A DNA stretch of 45,025 nucleotides from a virus, in IMG/VR virus record IMGVR_UViG_3300048126_000458, positions 1-45,025 of that record. One strand, written 5' to 3'. Below the pieces are notes generated by a model that worked only from the letters and a program-made list of their open reading frames with translations, was not told where the DNA came from and did not search any database. A program made the position numbers and the translations under genes. This document shows, piece by piece, positions 7,994 through 15,130 of this stretch. Position 1 is the stretch's first letter. Every line of letters begins with the position of its first letter.

Positions 7994-9445
7994 TTATGAT
8001 AAGTCAATAATGTTAGTCCAAGTTCCTTTAACTTCAAACTTTGCGTATTGAGTTTCAGGGTGGAATCCAGCTTCAACTAAAGCGAATCTAGATTTAACAG
8101 CTACTTTAGGAGCCATAGTTCCTTCAGCAATTGCCTGAACTGATTCAGCCATTAAGTAAGGCATAAATACAATACCAGCTGAGTTACCGTCACCTTTTCT
8201 ACCAACTGAAACGAAGTAATCGTTCCATGCTCTGTTAGGGTCAGTGTAAACATTGACACCAGCAACAGCACCGATTGGGTAAATAGCACCTGCAGATTGT
8301 GCAAATGTATTAGCCATTGGGTTAGCAACGAAACCAGCGATCGATTGAAGAACAGTAGCAATTTGTGGTCCTACAACCGCAAAGTTACCAGCACCTCTTC
8401 TACCTCTGTTAGCGATTAAGTTCGCACCAGCTAAGATGTTAGTTAAGATTTTTCTTTGCTCAGAAGCAACAGTTTCACCACCGCTTAATGCCGAAGCAGC
8501 TTGTAGTGTAACATCTAATCCACCAGCACTTAAAGCGTTAGTTACGTTAGTAGTACCTAATGCGCTAATTTTGCTAAGGATTAATTTGTTGATAGACTGA
8601 GTCAATTCGTTAACTAATACTGACTCAACTTGAGCAACAGCATCAACACCGAATTGTTTTAAATCTTGAACTTGCTCTCTTGTAACAGCAGCAGCGATCT
8701 GAAAAGTTTCAGCAGCTACTGACTTGCTAAATAAAGAAAGTCCCATTAATTTATCAGGAGTTTGCTCACCAATCCCTCTTTCGAAAGCACTTCCATTGTC
8801 GTTTCCAGACATTCCAGGAATGTGGTCTTCTAGAGCTTTTACTAATTCAACAGAACCAGCATCTGCACCATAAGCTTCTAAGTCAGCAGCAACAGTAGCA
8901 CTACCACCGTCTAATGTTCCAACTTTGAAGATTGATTTTCCATCAATTCTTGAAGAACCAATGTAAGTGTAGTCTCCATTTGTACCACCTGCAGCAGCTA
9001 TATTTGCAGAACCTGCACCAGAAGCTTTTACATAAGTAGGAGCTTCAGAACCTCCAATCTTACCACCTTCATATACGAAGTCTAAGTAAGATAAAAGACC
9101 CATTGGTCCAGCCATTGGTACAACAGGAACTAAGTCTAAACCGATAGTTTGACCAGCAACCTGCATAGCTAATGGTAATAAAGAAGGTGACTTGTCACCA
9201 GAACCATCAGCAGTTGATACTGAAGAACCTCCAACACCCATTCCGGATGGTAGTTTTGCTCCTCCCATACCAAAGATGTTACCAGCATCTCCTAAGGACA
9301 TGATGTTAGCATCTTCGTAAAGTTTGTGGTTGTGACAGTATTGTGACATCCACGCTAATTTGCCAGATTCAGTTATACCTGTTGCAGATTCGATGATCGG
9401 CGACCAAGTACTTCTAATCTCAGCTTCATTAATTAAATTTGCCAT
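7994..9445 (-). CDS. 23: Major capsid protein gp23
   Basis: This is the main shell protein of the T4-type head (HK97 fold). At 483 residues it is slightly shorter than T4 gp23 (521). The N-terminal part (WSPIIESATGI...LAWMSQYCHNHKLYED) and the arrangement around residues 90-140 and 320-400 (NRGRRGAGNFAVVGPQIATV) are typical of the gp23 family. A (L/I)xE site for prohead protease is LYE at 42-44, close to where T4 removes a propeptide. The gene follows the protease-scaffold gene as in T4 (21-22-23). It has a TATA-like late element about 85 bases upstream, a very A-rich start region and no Shine-Dalgarno box, and it ends before a strong terminator, as befits the most highly expressed late gene. 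Confidence 0.93.
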   Translation of the reverse strand: MANLINEAEIRSTWSPIIESATGITESGKLAWMSQYCHNHKLYEDANIMSLGDAGNIFGMGGAKLPSGMGVGGSSVSTADGSGDKSPSLLPLAMQVAGQTIGLDLVPVVPMAGPMGLLSYLDFVYEGGKIGGSEAPTYVKASGAGSANIAAAGGTNGDYTYIGSSRIDGKSIFKVGTLDGGSATVAADLEAYGADAGSVELVKALEDHIPGMSGNDNGSAFERGIGEQTPDKLMGLSLFSKSVAAETFQIAAAVTREQVQDLKQFGVDAVAQVESVLVNELTQSINKLILSKISALGTTNVTNALSAGGLDVTLQAASALSGGETVASEQRKILTNILAGANLIANRGRRGAGNFAVVGPQIATVLQSIAGFVANPMANTFAQSAGAIYPIGAVAGVNVYTDPNRAWNDYFVSVGRKGDGNSAGIVFMPYLMAESVQAIAEGTMAPKVAVKSRFALVEAGFHPETQYAKFEVKGTWTNIIDLS

Positions 9446-9527
9446 TTTGATTTTATATTTTTTTTATGGTTTTAATTTCGATTTACATTTTCAGATTTTT
9501 GCTTCTTATCTGATAATCGATTCTTTT

Positions 9528-9540
9528 CTATATATTTTTG
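9528..9540 (-). promoter_or_regulatory. Late promoter motif before gp23
   Basis: The minus strand reads CAAAAATATATAG, 83-95 bases before the gp23 ATG, leaving a leader of about 75 bases. That leader contains ATTATCAGATAAGAAG and an A-rich run before the start codon, and is the longest leader among the late genes here. Confidence 0.5.
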
Positions 9541-9556
9541 CGTTTTTTAAAATTTC

Positions 9557-11470
9557 TTATTTTTTAAATTTTTTCGCAATACTTTCTTGAATTCCTTCTA
9601 AGTTATATGGTAATTCTTTAGTAGCTTCCTTAGATTCTTTCACTAATTCTACTTTTTCCATAACAACTTTGTTATCTCTAAGGTCTCTTGTTTGCCAGAA
9701 GTTTCTAACTTGATAATGTGTTTCAAGTCTGTGATACTTAGACTGTGCAATTAATTCTTTCTGTTTATTTTCAGAAAGAGTTGCCCATTTGTCTTTGTAT
9801 TCTTTTGGCATCATTGTAATAACATTAGGTTCGCTAGTAGCTTCATCAGTTACTAATGAAGAGTTCCATAATGTTGCAATTTGAGATTCAGTTAAGAAAC
9901 CTTTACCTTCTACGGCTTTAGTAACTTTAGACTGGTCTTCTTTTGAAAGTGAGTTAAATTCTTCTTTCTTTGCCTCGTTGATAAATCTAAAGAAGTGTGG
10001 GTCTTTAGCAGTTTTAATTTCTGCTTTTTCAATAAGAGCTTGAAGCTTTTCAGTGATTGAGTTTTTATACTCTTCAACATGGTCTTCTTCTTTTTCTTCT
10101 TCAACTTCTTCTTTTTCTTCATCGTGCATTTCTTCAACTTCTTCTTCAGCTTCCTCTTCAGCAACTTCTTCAGTTTCTTCAGATTCTTCTACTTCTTCAG
10201 CAGCTTCTTCCTCTTCAGCAACTTCTTCTTCAGATTCTTCAGATTCAACAACTTCTTTAGCTCCTTCTTCTCCGTCAACGATTTCAGCTTCAACTTCAGC
10301 AGCTTTATCCTCTGCTCTGTCTTTAGCGTCTTCCATTTCTTCTCCGTCGAATTCTTCTTTTTCAGTTTTATCAACTGGCTTTTCTTCTGGTTCTAAACCA
10401 GCTTCTTCGCCGTCTTCTAAGATTAGGTTATTGTTAACAGTTTCAGCAACGTACTCTGCATATTCTGTTACTTTTTCTAAGTTTTCTTTCAAGTACTCTG
10501 TATACTTTACAACTGCGTCAGCTTTTAAAGCACCTTCGTTGTAAGACTCTGCTAAATAATTAGTATAGTCTTTCACCGCTTGTGTAGCTTCTGCAACATG
10601 CTCAGTATATTCAATAGAGCGCTCTACTTTTTCGTTTAATTCTGTATTAGCAGTAATGTTTTTATCTACATTTTCCGCTAGGTAATTAGCATACTCGATT
10701 GATTCATCAAGTTTTTTAGCAAGGTATGTGCTGTATTCCTTTAAATTCTCCATCTCACCTTGTACACCTTCAGAACTTTCAAAAGCATTAAAAGATTCTT
10801 TAAGACCTTTGATTTCTTCAGATAGGTAAGCTGAGTATTTATTGAAATCTTCAACACTTACGAATTTTGATTCAGCCATTTTTGTTTTAGTTTTATTTTC
10901 GGTAGTTAAAAGTTCTTTTCTAGGTTCAATATCGTAAATGAACAAATTATCGTCATTGTTAAAACCAAATGATTCATTTACTCTTTTCAATTCAGCATTT
11001 TCAAATCCAGGGTCTGCTACTAAGTCGTATGTAAATAATTGCTTAATCTTAACAGTTCCATTAGATTCAACAGTACCTGCTGCTCTTGATGAAATTTGTA
11101 ATGGAACACCAGCGTCTACTAATGCTTTAGCTTGTCTCCCAGCTTCAGTATCAAGTAGTCTGATTTTTCCTTTTACTTGTTTAGTTTCAGAATCATAGTT
11201 TAATTCCTCTATAATGTGAGAAACGTTCTTTAATGAAACGTCAAAAGTTTGTGGGTGGTCTAGTTCTCCAAGAAGTTTAGACGACTTAATTTTGTCTTGA
11301 AGAGCTTCAATCTGGGGAAGATATTCGTCTTCCGTGTAGATTCTATTGTTTCTGTTCTTTTTGTCTATTTCGCCAAAAGTGCCCTCAAGTACATAAGCTC
11401 CGTCGCTTTTTTCAAACTTCAATTCACCTGAAGACCTTTCCAGGATTAGAAGGTTTTTTAATGTACTCAT
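9557..11470 (-). CDS. 21: Prohead protease gp21 fused to scaffold (gp22-like)
   Basis: This 637-residue fusion has four parts. (1) Residues 1-185 form a prohead protease of the T4 gp21 (S80) type: GTFGEIDKKNRNNRIYTE, LLGELDHP with candidate catalytic His72, and LQISSRAAG with Ser127/Ser128. (2) Residues 211-345 carry seven repeats of the form (E/K/D)YxxYLAE. (3) Residues about 355-465 are extremely Glu-rich. (4) A helical C-terminal domain ends in IAKKFKK. Parts 2-4 look like an assembly core. T4 encodes protease and scaffold as separate genes 21 and 22. An ATG at residue 198 in an A-rich context could start scaffold alone. The N-terminus (MSTLKNLLILE) could be a self-cleaved LxLE signal. It lies between the core protein and gp23, as in T4. 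Confidence 0.9.
   Translation of the reverse strand: MSTLKNLLILERSSGELKFEKSDGAYVLEGTFGEIDKKNRNNRIYTEDEYLPQIEALQDKIKSSKLLGELDHPQTFDVSLKNVSHIIEELNYDSETKQVKGKIRLLDTEAGRQAKALVDAGVPLQISSRAAGTVESNGTVKIKQLFTYDLVADPGFENAELKRVNESFGFNNDDNLFIYDIEPRKELLTTENKTKTKMAESKFVSVEDFNKYSAYLSEEIKGLKESFNAFESSEGVQGEMENLKEYSTYLAKKLDESIEYANYLAENVDKNITANTELNEKVERSIEYTEHVAEATQAVKDYTNYLAESYNEGALKADAVVKYTEYLKENLEKVTEYAEYVAETVNNNLILEDGEEAGLEPEEKPVDKTEKEEFDGEEMEDAKDRAEDKAAEVEAEIVDGEEGAKEVVESEESEEEVAEEEEAAEEVEESEETEEVAEEEAEEEVEEMHDEEKEEVEEEKEEDHVEEYKNSITEKLQALIEKAEIKTAKDPHFFRFINEAKKEEFNSLSKEDQSKVTKAVEGKGFLTESQIATLWNSSLVTDEATSEPNVITMMPKEYKDKWATLSENKQKELIAQSKYHRLETHYQVRNFWQTRDLRDNKVVMEKVELVKESKEATKELPYNLEGIQESIAKKFKK
10076..10408 (-). 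repeat. Glu-rich low-complexity tract in scaffold
   Basis: The plus strand is a run of CTTCTTC/TTCTTCT triplets encoding an almost continuous Glu/Asp stretch in the scaffold region of the fusion (about residues 355-465). The long open frames it creates in other phases, giving Lys- or Phe-only products, are composition artefacts. Acidic tracts of this kind are common in phage scaffolds. Confidence 0.8.
10436..10840 (-). repeat. Seven YxxYLAE protein repeats in scaffold
   Basis: Residues 211-345 of the fusion contain KYSAYLSE, EYSTYLAK, EYANYLAE, EYTEHVAE, DYTNYLAE, KYTEYLKE and EYAEYVAE at roughly 15-35-residue spacing. The DNA has diverged more than the protein, so the repeat is under protein-level constraint. 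It probably forms a helical assembly array. Confidence 0.8.
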
Positions 11471-11493
11471 AATTATTCTAGAATATGTTTGTT

Positions 11494-11503
11494 GTATATA
11501 TCT
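11494..11503 (-). promoter_or_regulatory. Late promoter motif before protease-scaffold
   Basis: The minus strand reads AGATATATAC, 24-33 bases before the ATG at 11470, in the usual position for the TATA-like late element in this window. Confidence 0.5.
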
Positions 11504-11536
11504 TTATAGAAAAATGATTTTTTCATTTTTACGGTT

Positions 11537-12007
11537 TTATGACTCTAAATCGGCAAGCTCAGATTCTATATCATCTTCAGGCTCTTCAGCTGGAACTTCA
11601 GCTGGAACTTCTCCTGCTTCTCCGCCAGCTGCCGCTGCATCTTCCTCTTCTTTTTCTTTTTCAGCTTTTTCAGCATTTTCCTCTTCTTGATATTCATTAT
11701 AGAATTTAATAAGAGTCATTATATCAGCTTCAGTAAATGAGCCGTTTCCGTATTCTTTGTAGAAGTAATCTTTGAATTCTTTTTCTGACGATGCGTCAAT
11801 TATTACACCTAGTATCTCGGCTCCTTTAATCTTTTCACCGGAGTCTAATGTAACGTCGTCAATTACGACATCAGAGTCTTCACCTGCTTTAACAGCATCT
11901 TCTTCAACACCATTAACAAATTCATTAAATTTCTTAATTGTTATAGGTGCATACTCAGAATCTTCTGATTCGTTAATATAGTTTGAAAATTGTTTTAAGT
12001 TTTTCAT
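11537..12007 (-). CDS. Prohead core protein (gp67/68 position)
   Basis: This 156-residue acidic protein starts MKNLKQFSNYINESED, a capsid-targeting-like sequence with an INE processing site. A second similar motif occurs at about residues 22-36 (ITIKKFNEFVNGVEED). The C-terminal 50 residues are Glu/Ala/Pro-rich low complexity (EVPAEVPAEEPEDD). It lies between the portal and the protease-scaffold, the place occupied by the small core proteins gp67 and gp68 in T4, and has a late promoter motif directly upstream. The role is inferred from position and composition; there is no clear sequence match. Confidence 0.7.
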   Translation of the reverse strand: MKNLKQFSNYINESEDSEYAPITIKKFNEFVNGVEEDAVKAGEDSDVVIDDVTLDSGEKIKGAEILGVIIDASSEKEFKDYFYKEYGNGSFTEADIMTLIKFYNEYQEEENAEKAEKEKEEEDAAAAGGEAGEVPAEVPAEEPEDDIESELADLES

Positions 12008-12012
12008 AATTA

Positions 12013-12026
12013 CTTTATATATTCTG
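12013..12026 (-). promoter_or_regulatory. Late promoter motif before the core protein
   Basis: The minus strand reads CAGAATATATAAAG, ending 6 bases before the ATG at 12007. The GAATATATA core is exact, but the spacing to the start codon is short, so the transcript would be nearly leaderless or begin inside the gene. Confidence 0.4.
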
Positions 12027-12027
12027 T

Positions 12028-12708
12028 TTAAATGCCGCCCATATCCATTGGGTCTACTTCTGGCTCTTCAGCATCTTTAGCAGCTTGTCTTTGCTTGTAT
12101 GCCGTATTAGCCGCTTTATCATCCGGACTTAATTTTAAGTATCTGTCTACAAGGAAGTCCATATCGAAGTAATTCTCTTCTTCCATTGTTACTGGGTCTG
12201 TTTTAACCAGAGAGTCTTGCATTGTTGTAATGAAGTCTAGTCTCTTTTCCATGATTTCCATTTGCTTTAACTCAGCAAACATATTTTCTTCATTAAACTG
12301 AATAGCTATTTGTGTTCTAAAGTTAGCATCTTCCTTAAATTCAGGAAATTTTAAACACATTTGTAACCATAGTGGTTTTACTAAAATTTCTTGCCATGTA
12401 GAACGTAATCTCTTTATGAATTTAGAGAACTTAATTTCATCTCTAATCATACCATCCGCTGCAAGGTTATAGTCACCTCCACCGTCTTCATACATGAACC
12501 TGTTGAAAGGAATTTTAGAAACCATCTTTAACTTATCTGAGAAGTATTTAAGTGCCTCTGTGTCACTTAATTCTGGTCCATCTCCACCGAGAGTTTCAAT
12601 CTCAGGTTGTTCACCATCCTTAGAAGGCAACCAGTACTCTTTGTTAAACTGTAACATTGGTTTACCGTTTGTAGTAAGATTTGCGGATTCCCAATCAAAG
12701 TCAACCAC
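12028..12708 (-). CDS. 20: Portal protein gp20, C-terminal part after in-frame TAA
   Basis: These 226 residues match the C-terminal part of T4-type portals. They include the KEYWLPSKDGEQPEIETLGG loop region (T4: [21 protein letters not shown]), a KIPFNRF segment (T4 RVPLSRI), DEIKFSKFIKRLRSTWQEI (T4 DELTFAKFIRELQHKFEEV) and AELKQMEIMEKRLDF. The frame is the same as that of the preceding gene and is separated from it by a single TAA; the first codon after the stop is GTG, which could restart translation. The tail is acidic (DAEEPEVDPMD). It is either a restarted second subunit fragment, or the rest of a portal gene broken by a nonsense change or a sequencing error. Confidence 0.85.
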   Translation of the reverse strand: MVDFDWESANLTTNGKPMLQFNKEYWLPSKDGEQPEIETLGGDGPELSDTEALKYFSDKLKMVSKIPFNRFMYEDGGGDYNLAADGMIRDEIKFSKFIKRLRSTWQEILVKPLWLQMCLKFPEFKEDANFRTQIAIQFNEENMFAELKQMEIMEKRLDFITTMQDSLVKTDPVTMEEENYFDMDFLVDRYLKLSPDDKAANTAYKQRQAAKDAEEPEVDPMDMGGI

Positions 12709-13626
12709 TTATTTATAGTTATTCATCAGCTGTGCAAGAGATTGTTTTGCTCTTGTTTTAGATTTACCACCAACTGGAATAATAAATTTCATTCTATATG
12801 ATGAGTTTGTAACGGCCCAGATAACTCTAGTGTGTTCCATTATTCTCATCAGGTTAAACGCTCTAATTAATCTTTCAAGATAAGAAACTCTAGAAGCGGT
12901 AGTTACTGAAGAATAGGAAAGGTAAATAATTTGAGCATCATATAAAACTCTTTCTTTTAAAGGATCGTCTTTAAATTGAATCCAAACTTTTTTACCATCA
13001 TCTTTATTGTAACCTGGCATTAAAGTTACCGGGTCTATTTCTTTAAAACCTATAATTTCAGTTTGTTCAGGATTGTAAATAATCTCAAAAGATAAGTAAC
13101 CATCAACTAAAAATTTTCTGTAGAAATACCAGGCCGATTGGTCTGTGTTAAATCCAAAATATTGATATAAGTCTCTATAAGATTTATTTAAATACTTTTG
13201 AACTTCATCAGAAACTTCCATTCCAATAATTTCTGGATTTCCAATAAAGTTTTTGTTGTCATATACTATTGATTCATCACAAAGAATATCTAGTATATCT
13301 TCTATTTCGTCATAGGTTGAGAACTTTCTAAGTTCTTCTCTCTTATTTACATAATTTTGGTCAAAGAACGGAATGTTCTTTCTCATGTTGACGTCTGCCA
13401 TTGATAATGCTGCAAAAGCACCATACATGTCGTCACTATCAACGCCAAACATGTTCATTTGGCCGTAACCAAATTCATCTTCTACTGGACCTATCGCCTG
13501 TGATTGTTTTAAAACTAAATCGTCATAGTACATACCAAACGAAGATAGTCTCTTTAAACTATCACCTACTGTAAATGGTCTCTTTTTGTAACTAAGTGGG
13601 CCATTTCTATCTACGAATCCTGCCAT
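12709..13626 (-). CDS. 20: Portal protein gp20, N-terminal part ending at in-frame TAA
   Basis: The portal ring sits at the special vertex, nucleates head assembly and passes DNA. These 305 residues match the N-terminal 60% of T4-type portals (T4 gp20 is 524 residues; the two parts here total 531). The clip/stem region includes YYKD-like SYRDLYQYFGF, the wing segment YLSFEIIYNPEQTEIIGFKEIDP and the SRVSYLERLIRAFNLMRIMEHTRVIW helix region. It ends QLMNNYK-TAA at a place where relatives read straight on. A CGAAATATATAAAAG late element lies 29-43 bases upstream. It follows gp4 and a conserved 202-residue gene. Confidence 0.88.
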   Translation of the reverse strand: MAGFVDRNGPLSYKKRPFTVGDSLKRLSSFGMYYDDLVLKQSQAIGPVEDEFGYGQMNMFGVDSDDMYGAFAALSMADVNMRKNIPFFDQNYVNKREELRKFSTYDEIEDILDILCDESIVYDNKNFIGNPEIIGMEVSDEVQKYLNKSYRDLYQYFGFNTDQSAWYFYRKFLVDGYLSFEIIYNPEQTEIIGFKEIDPVTLMPGYNKDDGKKVWIQFKDDPLKERVLYDAQIIYLSYSSVTTASRVSYLERLIRAFNLMRIMEHTRVIWAVTNSSYRMKFIIPVGGKSKTRAKQSLAQLMNNYK

Positions 13627-13654
13627 TGTTGTTTAATTAAATTATTTTCTTCTT

Positions 13655-13669
13655 CTTTTATATATTTCG
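13655..13669 (-). promoter_or_regulatory. Late promoter motif before portal
   Basis: The minus strand reads CGAAATATATAAAAG, overlapping the last codons of the 202-residue gene and ending 29 bases before the portal ATG. It agrees with the AATATATA core of the other late elements. Confidence 0.5.
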
Positions 13670-14266
13670 TTTTCGATTGTATTCTTCGAATAAAACTCTC
13701 AACATCATCTTATTAGCTCCTTCAAGCTCTATAAAGTCACAGAGTGCAATTTCAGGCCATTTTGAATATGATACAACTGCCTGTTTTGCTTTTCTGTTTG
13801 TTTTATATCTTCTTATTGCAAAGCCAAAGCCGTATTGGTCTAAATATCTCTTCACTTCATCATAAGTTATTCTAAGAGACTTTTGTCTACTAGCATTATA
13901 TTCTTTACTCCCGGTGCTAGCTGATTTTATACGACCTTCTAGGGTATTATATAAATCGTCTAGCATTTTTTCTTTTATTTTTACTGGTAATAGATTTAAG
14001 TTAATTCCTATATCATCTCCTGTTGGCGTAGGGTCCATTGCTAAAACAACTGGGTTCCTGTCATACCATTGTAGGTGTTCTGTTACCGGCTTATATTCAA
14101 ACACATATATTTTTCCTGGTTCAAATGGATTTCTAGTGTATGACGCTGTGTCATCTTTTCTAGATCGTAAAGAATCGGAAAACCAAGCTTCAGCCTGTTT
14201 CCTGGCTCTACTCTTTCCTTTAGCATCTCTACTAAGCTCCTTTATTCTATTTTTTATGTAACCCAT
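13658..14266 (-). CDS. Conserved-looking late protein, function unknown
   Basis: This 202-residue basic protein starts MGYIKNRIKELSRDAKGK. It contains a segment of the form PFEPGKIYVFEYKP...LQWYDRNPVVLAMDP...GINLNLLP, a pattern I associate with a conserved protein of T4-like phages, but I cannot give a firm gene number. It starts 20 bases inside the end of gp4 and is followed by the portal, so a head or neck role (head completion, DNA-end protection) is likely from context. No membrane or catalytic motif is evident. Confidence 0.65.
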   Translation of the reverse strand: MGYIKNRIKELSRDAKGKSRARKQAEAWFSDSLRSRKDDTASYTRNPFEPGKIYVFEYKPVTEHLQWYDRNPVVLAMDPTPTGDDIGINLNLLPVKIKEKMLDDLYNTLEGRIKSASTGSKEYNASRQKSLRITYDEVKRYLDQYGFGFAIRRYKTNRKAKQAVVSYSKWPEIALCDFIELEGANKMMLRVLFEEYNRKRNI

Positions 14267-14741
14267 TTAATATAGTGTCTTCTGTTAATACTATGAATTT
14301 ATAGCCTAAATTTTCACAGTACTCTTTAGCTGCATTATATTTATCCATATTTCTAACATACTGCTCTGCTAAAAACTTATAGGATTCTAATGCTTTTCTT
14401 GAATTTTTAGTGGGTGGGCTTGGTTTTGTTATCTGTGCCTTAGGTTTTATTTCAGCAATGTATTGTAAATCGCTTCCATCTTTCTGCTTAGCCCTAAACC
14501 AAAAATCAGGATAATACTTATGTGCTTTATTATCCTGTCTAGACCAATATTTAATTTCAACTGGTTCACTAGACCATTTTGTAATGCCTTCATGTCCATC
14601 ACACCATATCATAAACTTTCTTTCCCATGAGCTTCTATAGATTATAGGGATAGGACCAATATATTTGTCAGAATTATTTGGTTTAAAATAACCCTGATTA
14701 AATCCAGAGTTTTTGGTAGGTTTGACGTTTTTAATAGACAT
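14247..14741 (-). CDS. 4: Head completion protein gp4
   Basis: T4 gp4 (also called 50/65) is needed to finish filled heads before tail joining. This 164-residue protein aligns along its length with T4 gp4 (150). YRSSWERKFMIWCD matches T4 YRSNWEKFFFEWLD, then YYPDFWF...YIAEIKPKAQ matches YFMDIWM...FIEIKPKKE, then KYNAAKEYCENLGYKFIVLTED matches KWKAAQSLAEKRGIKFRILTED. The E...D...ExK pattern is that of the PD-(D/E)XK nuclease fold. It ends in TAG at the same point as T4 gp4, so TAG is a genuine stop here. It is coupled to gp55 upstream (1-base overlap). Confidence 0.93.
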   Translation of the reverse strand: MSIKNVKPTKNSGFNQGYFKPNNSDKYIGPIPIIYRSSWERKFMIWCDGHEGITKWSSEPVEIKYWSRQDNKAHKYYPDFWFRAKQKDGSDLQYIAEIKPKAQITKPSPPTKNSRKALESYKFLAEQYVRNMDKYNAAKEYCENLGYKFIVLTEDTILNGLHKK

Positions 14742-15115
14742 TAAATACTATAAATACCCGTTTGACTATCTTGATTTCCAGATTTATCAATGGATAAGGT
14801 TCCTTTATATTTTTGAGGATGTATTTTATTCCACCCTTTAGCGTATCCTCTCTTTGCTATCTCCGTAAAGTATGCAAACGCGTTTGTGTATTTCGGATTA
14901 AAGTTCCTCCAATACTTTAATAAATCTAAAACGGCAAACTGAAGACAATCCATTCTGTCATCTTCATTTACATATCTCATTTTATTAATAGTTCTTTCTG
15001 CCAATAAGATTAACATCTTTTCTGCTTCTTTTGTTAAAGCGTCTTGGTCTTTAGATATAACTAGCTGATCGTATAAATCTCTGTTATTTAGGTAATTCTT
15101 TTTTCTTTTAGCCAC
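14741..15115 (-). CDS. 55: Late sigma factor gp55
   Basis: gp55 directs host RNA polymerase to TATA-like late promoters. The 124-residue protein begins at a GTG (15115): the T4-like start region follows at once (KNYLNNRDLYDQL versus T4 YNYVNNKELLQAI), and no ATG lies upstream of it in frame. Further matches are the MDCLQFAVLDLLKYWRNFNPKYTNAFAYFTEIAKRG region against T4 [34 protein letters not shown]. It is shorter than T4 gp55 (185 residues) and lacks the T4 C-terminal clamp-binding tail SLDFLYE; it ends GIYSI. It lies downstream of a class-1 promoter with the 2OG oxygenase, so it would be made before the late genes it activates. Confidence 0.9.
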   Translation of the reverse strand: MAKRKKNYLNNRDLYDQLVISKDQDALTKEAEKMLILLAERTINKMRYVNEDDRMDCLQFAVLDLLKYWRNFNPKYTNAFAYFTEIAKRGYAKGWNKIHPQKYKGTLSIDKSGNQDSQTGIYSI

Positions 15116-15130
15116 TCGTTTTATTATTTT

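Larger units (their letters stand above)
9557..10879 (-). other. Candidate internal translation start for scaffold-only product
   Basis: The ATG at 10879 (Met198 of the fusion) opens MAESKFVSVEDF, just before the first scaffold repeat and after the protease domain. Upstream on the mRNA is AAAATAAAACTAAAACAAAA, an A-rich, unstructured stretch very like that before gp23. A 440-residue scaffold would result. This is inferred from position and context; no direct proof of use is available from sequence. Confidence 0.45.

Noticed and set aside
10053-10544. Long open frames on the plus strand and in other phases, giving Phe/Ser/Leu-only or Lys-only products
   Set aside because: They mirror the Glu-rich low-complexity tract of the scaffold gene and have no protein-like composition.
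12709-12711. Stop codon reassignment (TAA or TAG as sense) to explain the split portal
   Set aside because: Most genes here end in TAA at expected lengths, and gp4 ends in TAG exactly where T4 gp4 ends; no other gene has an in-frame stop.
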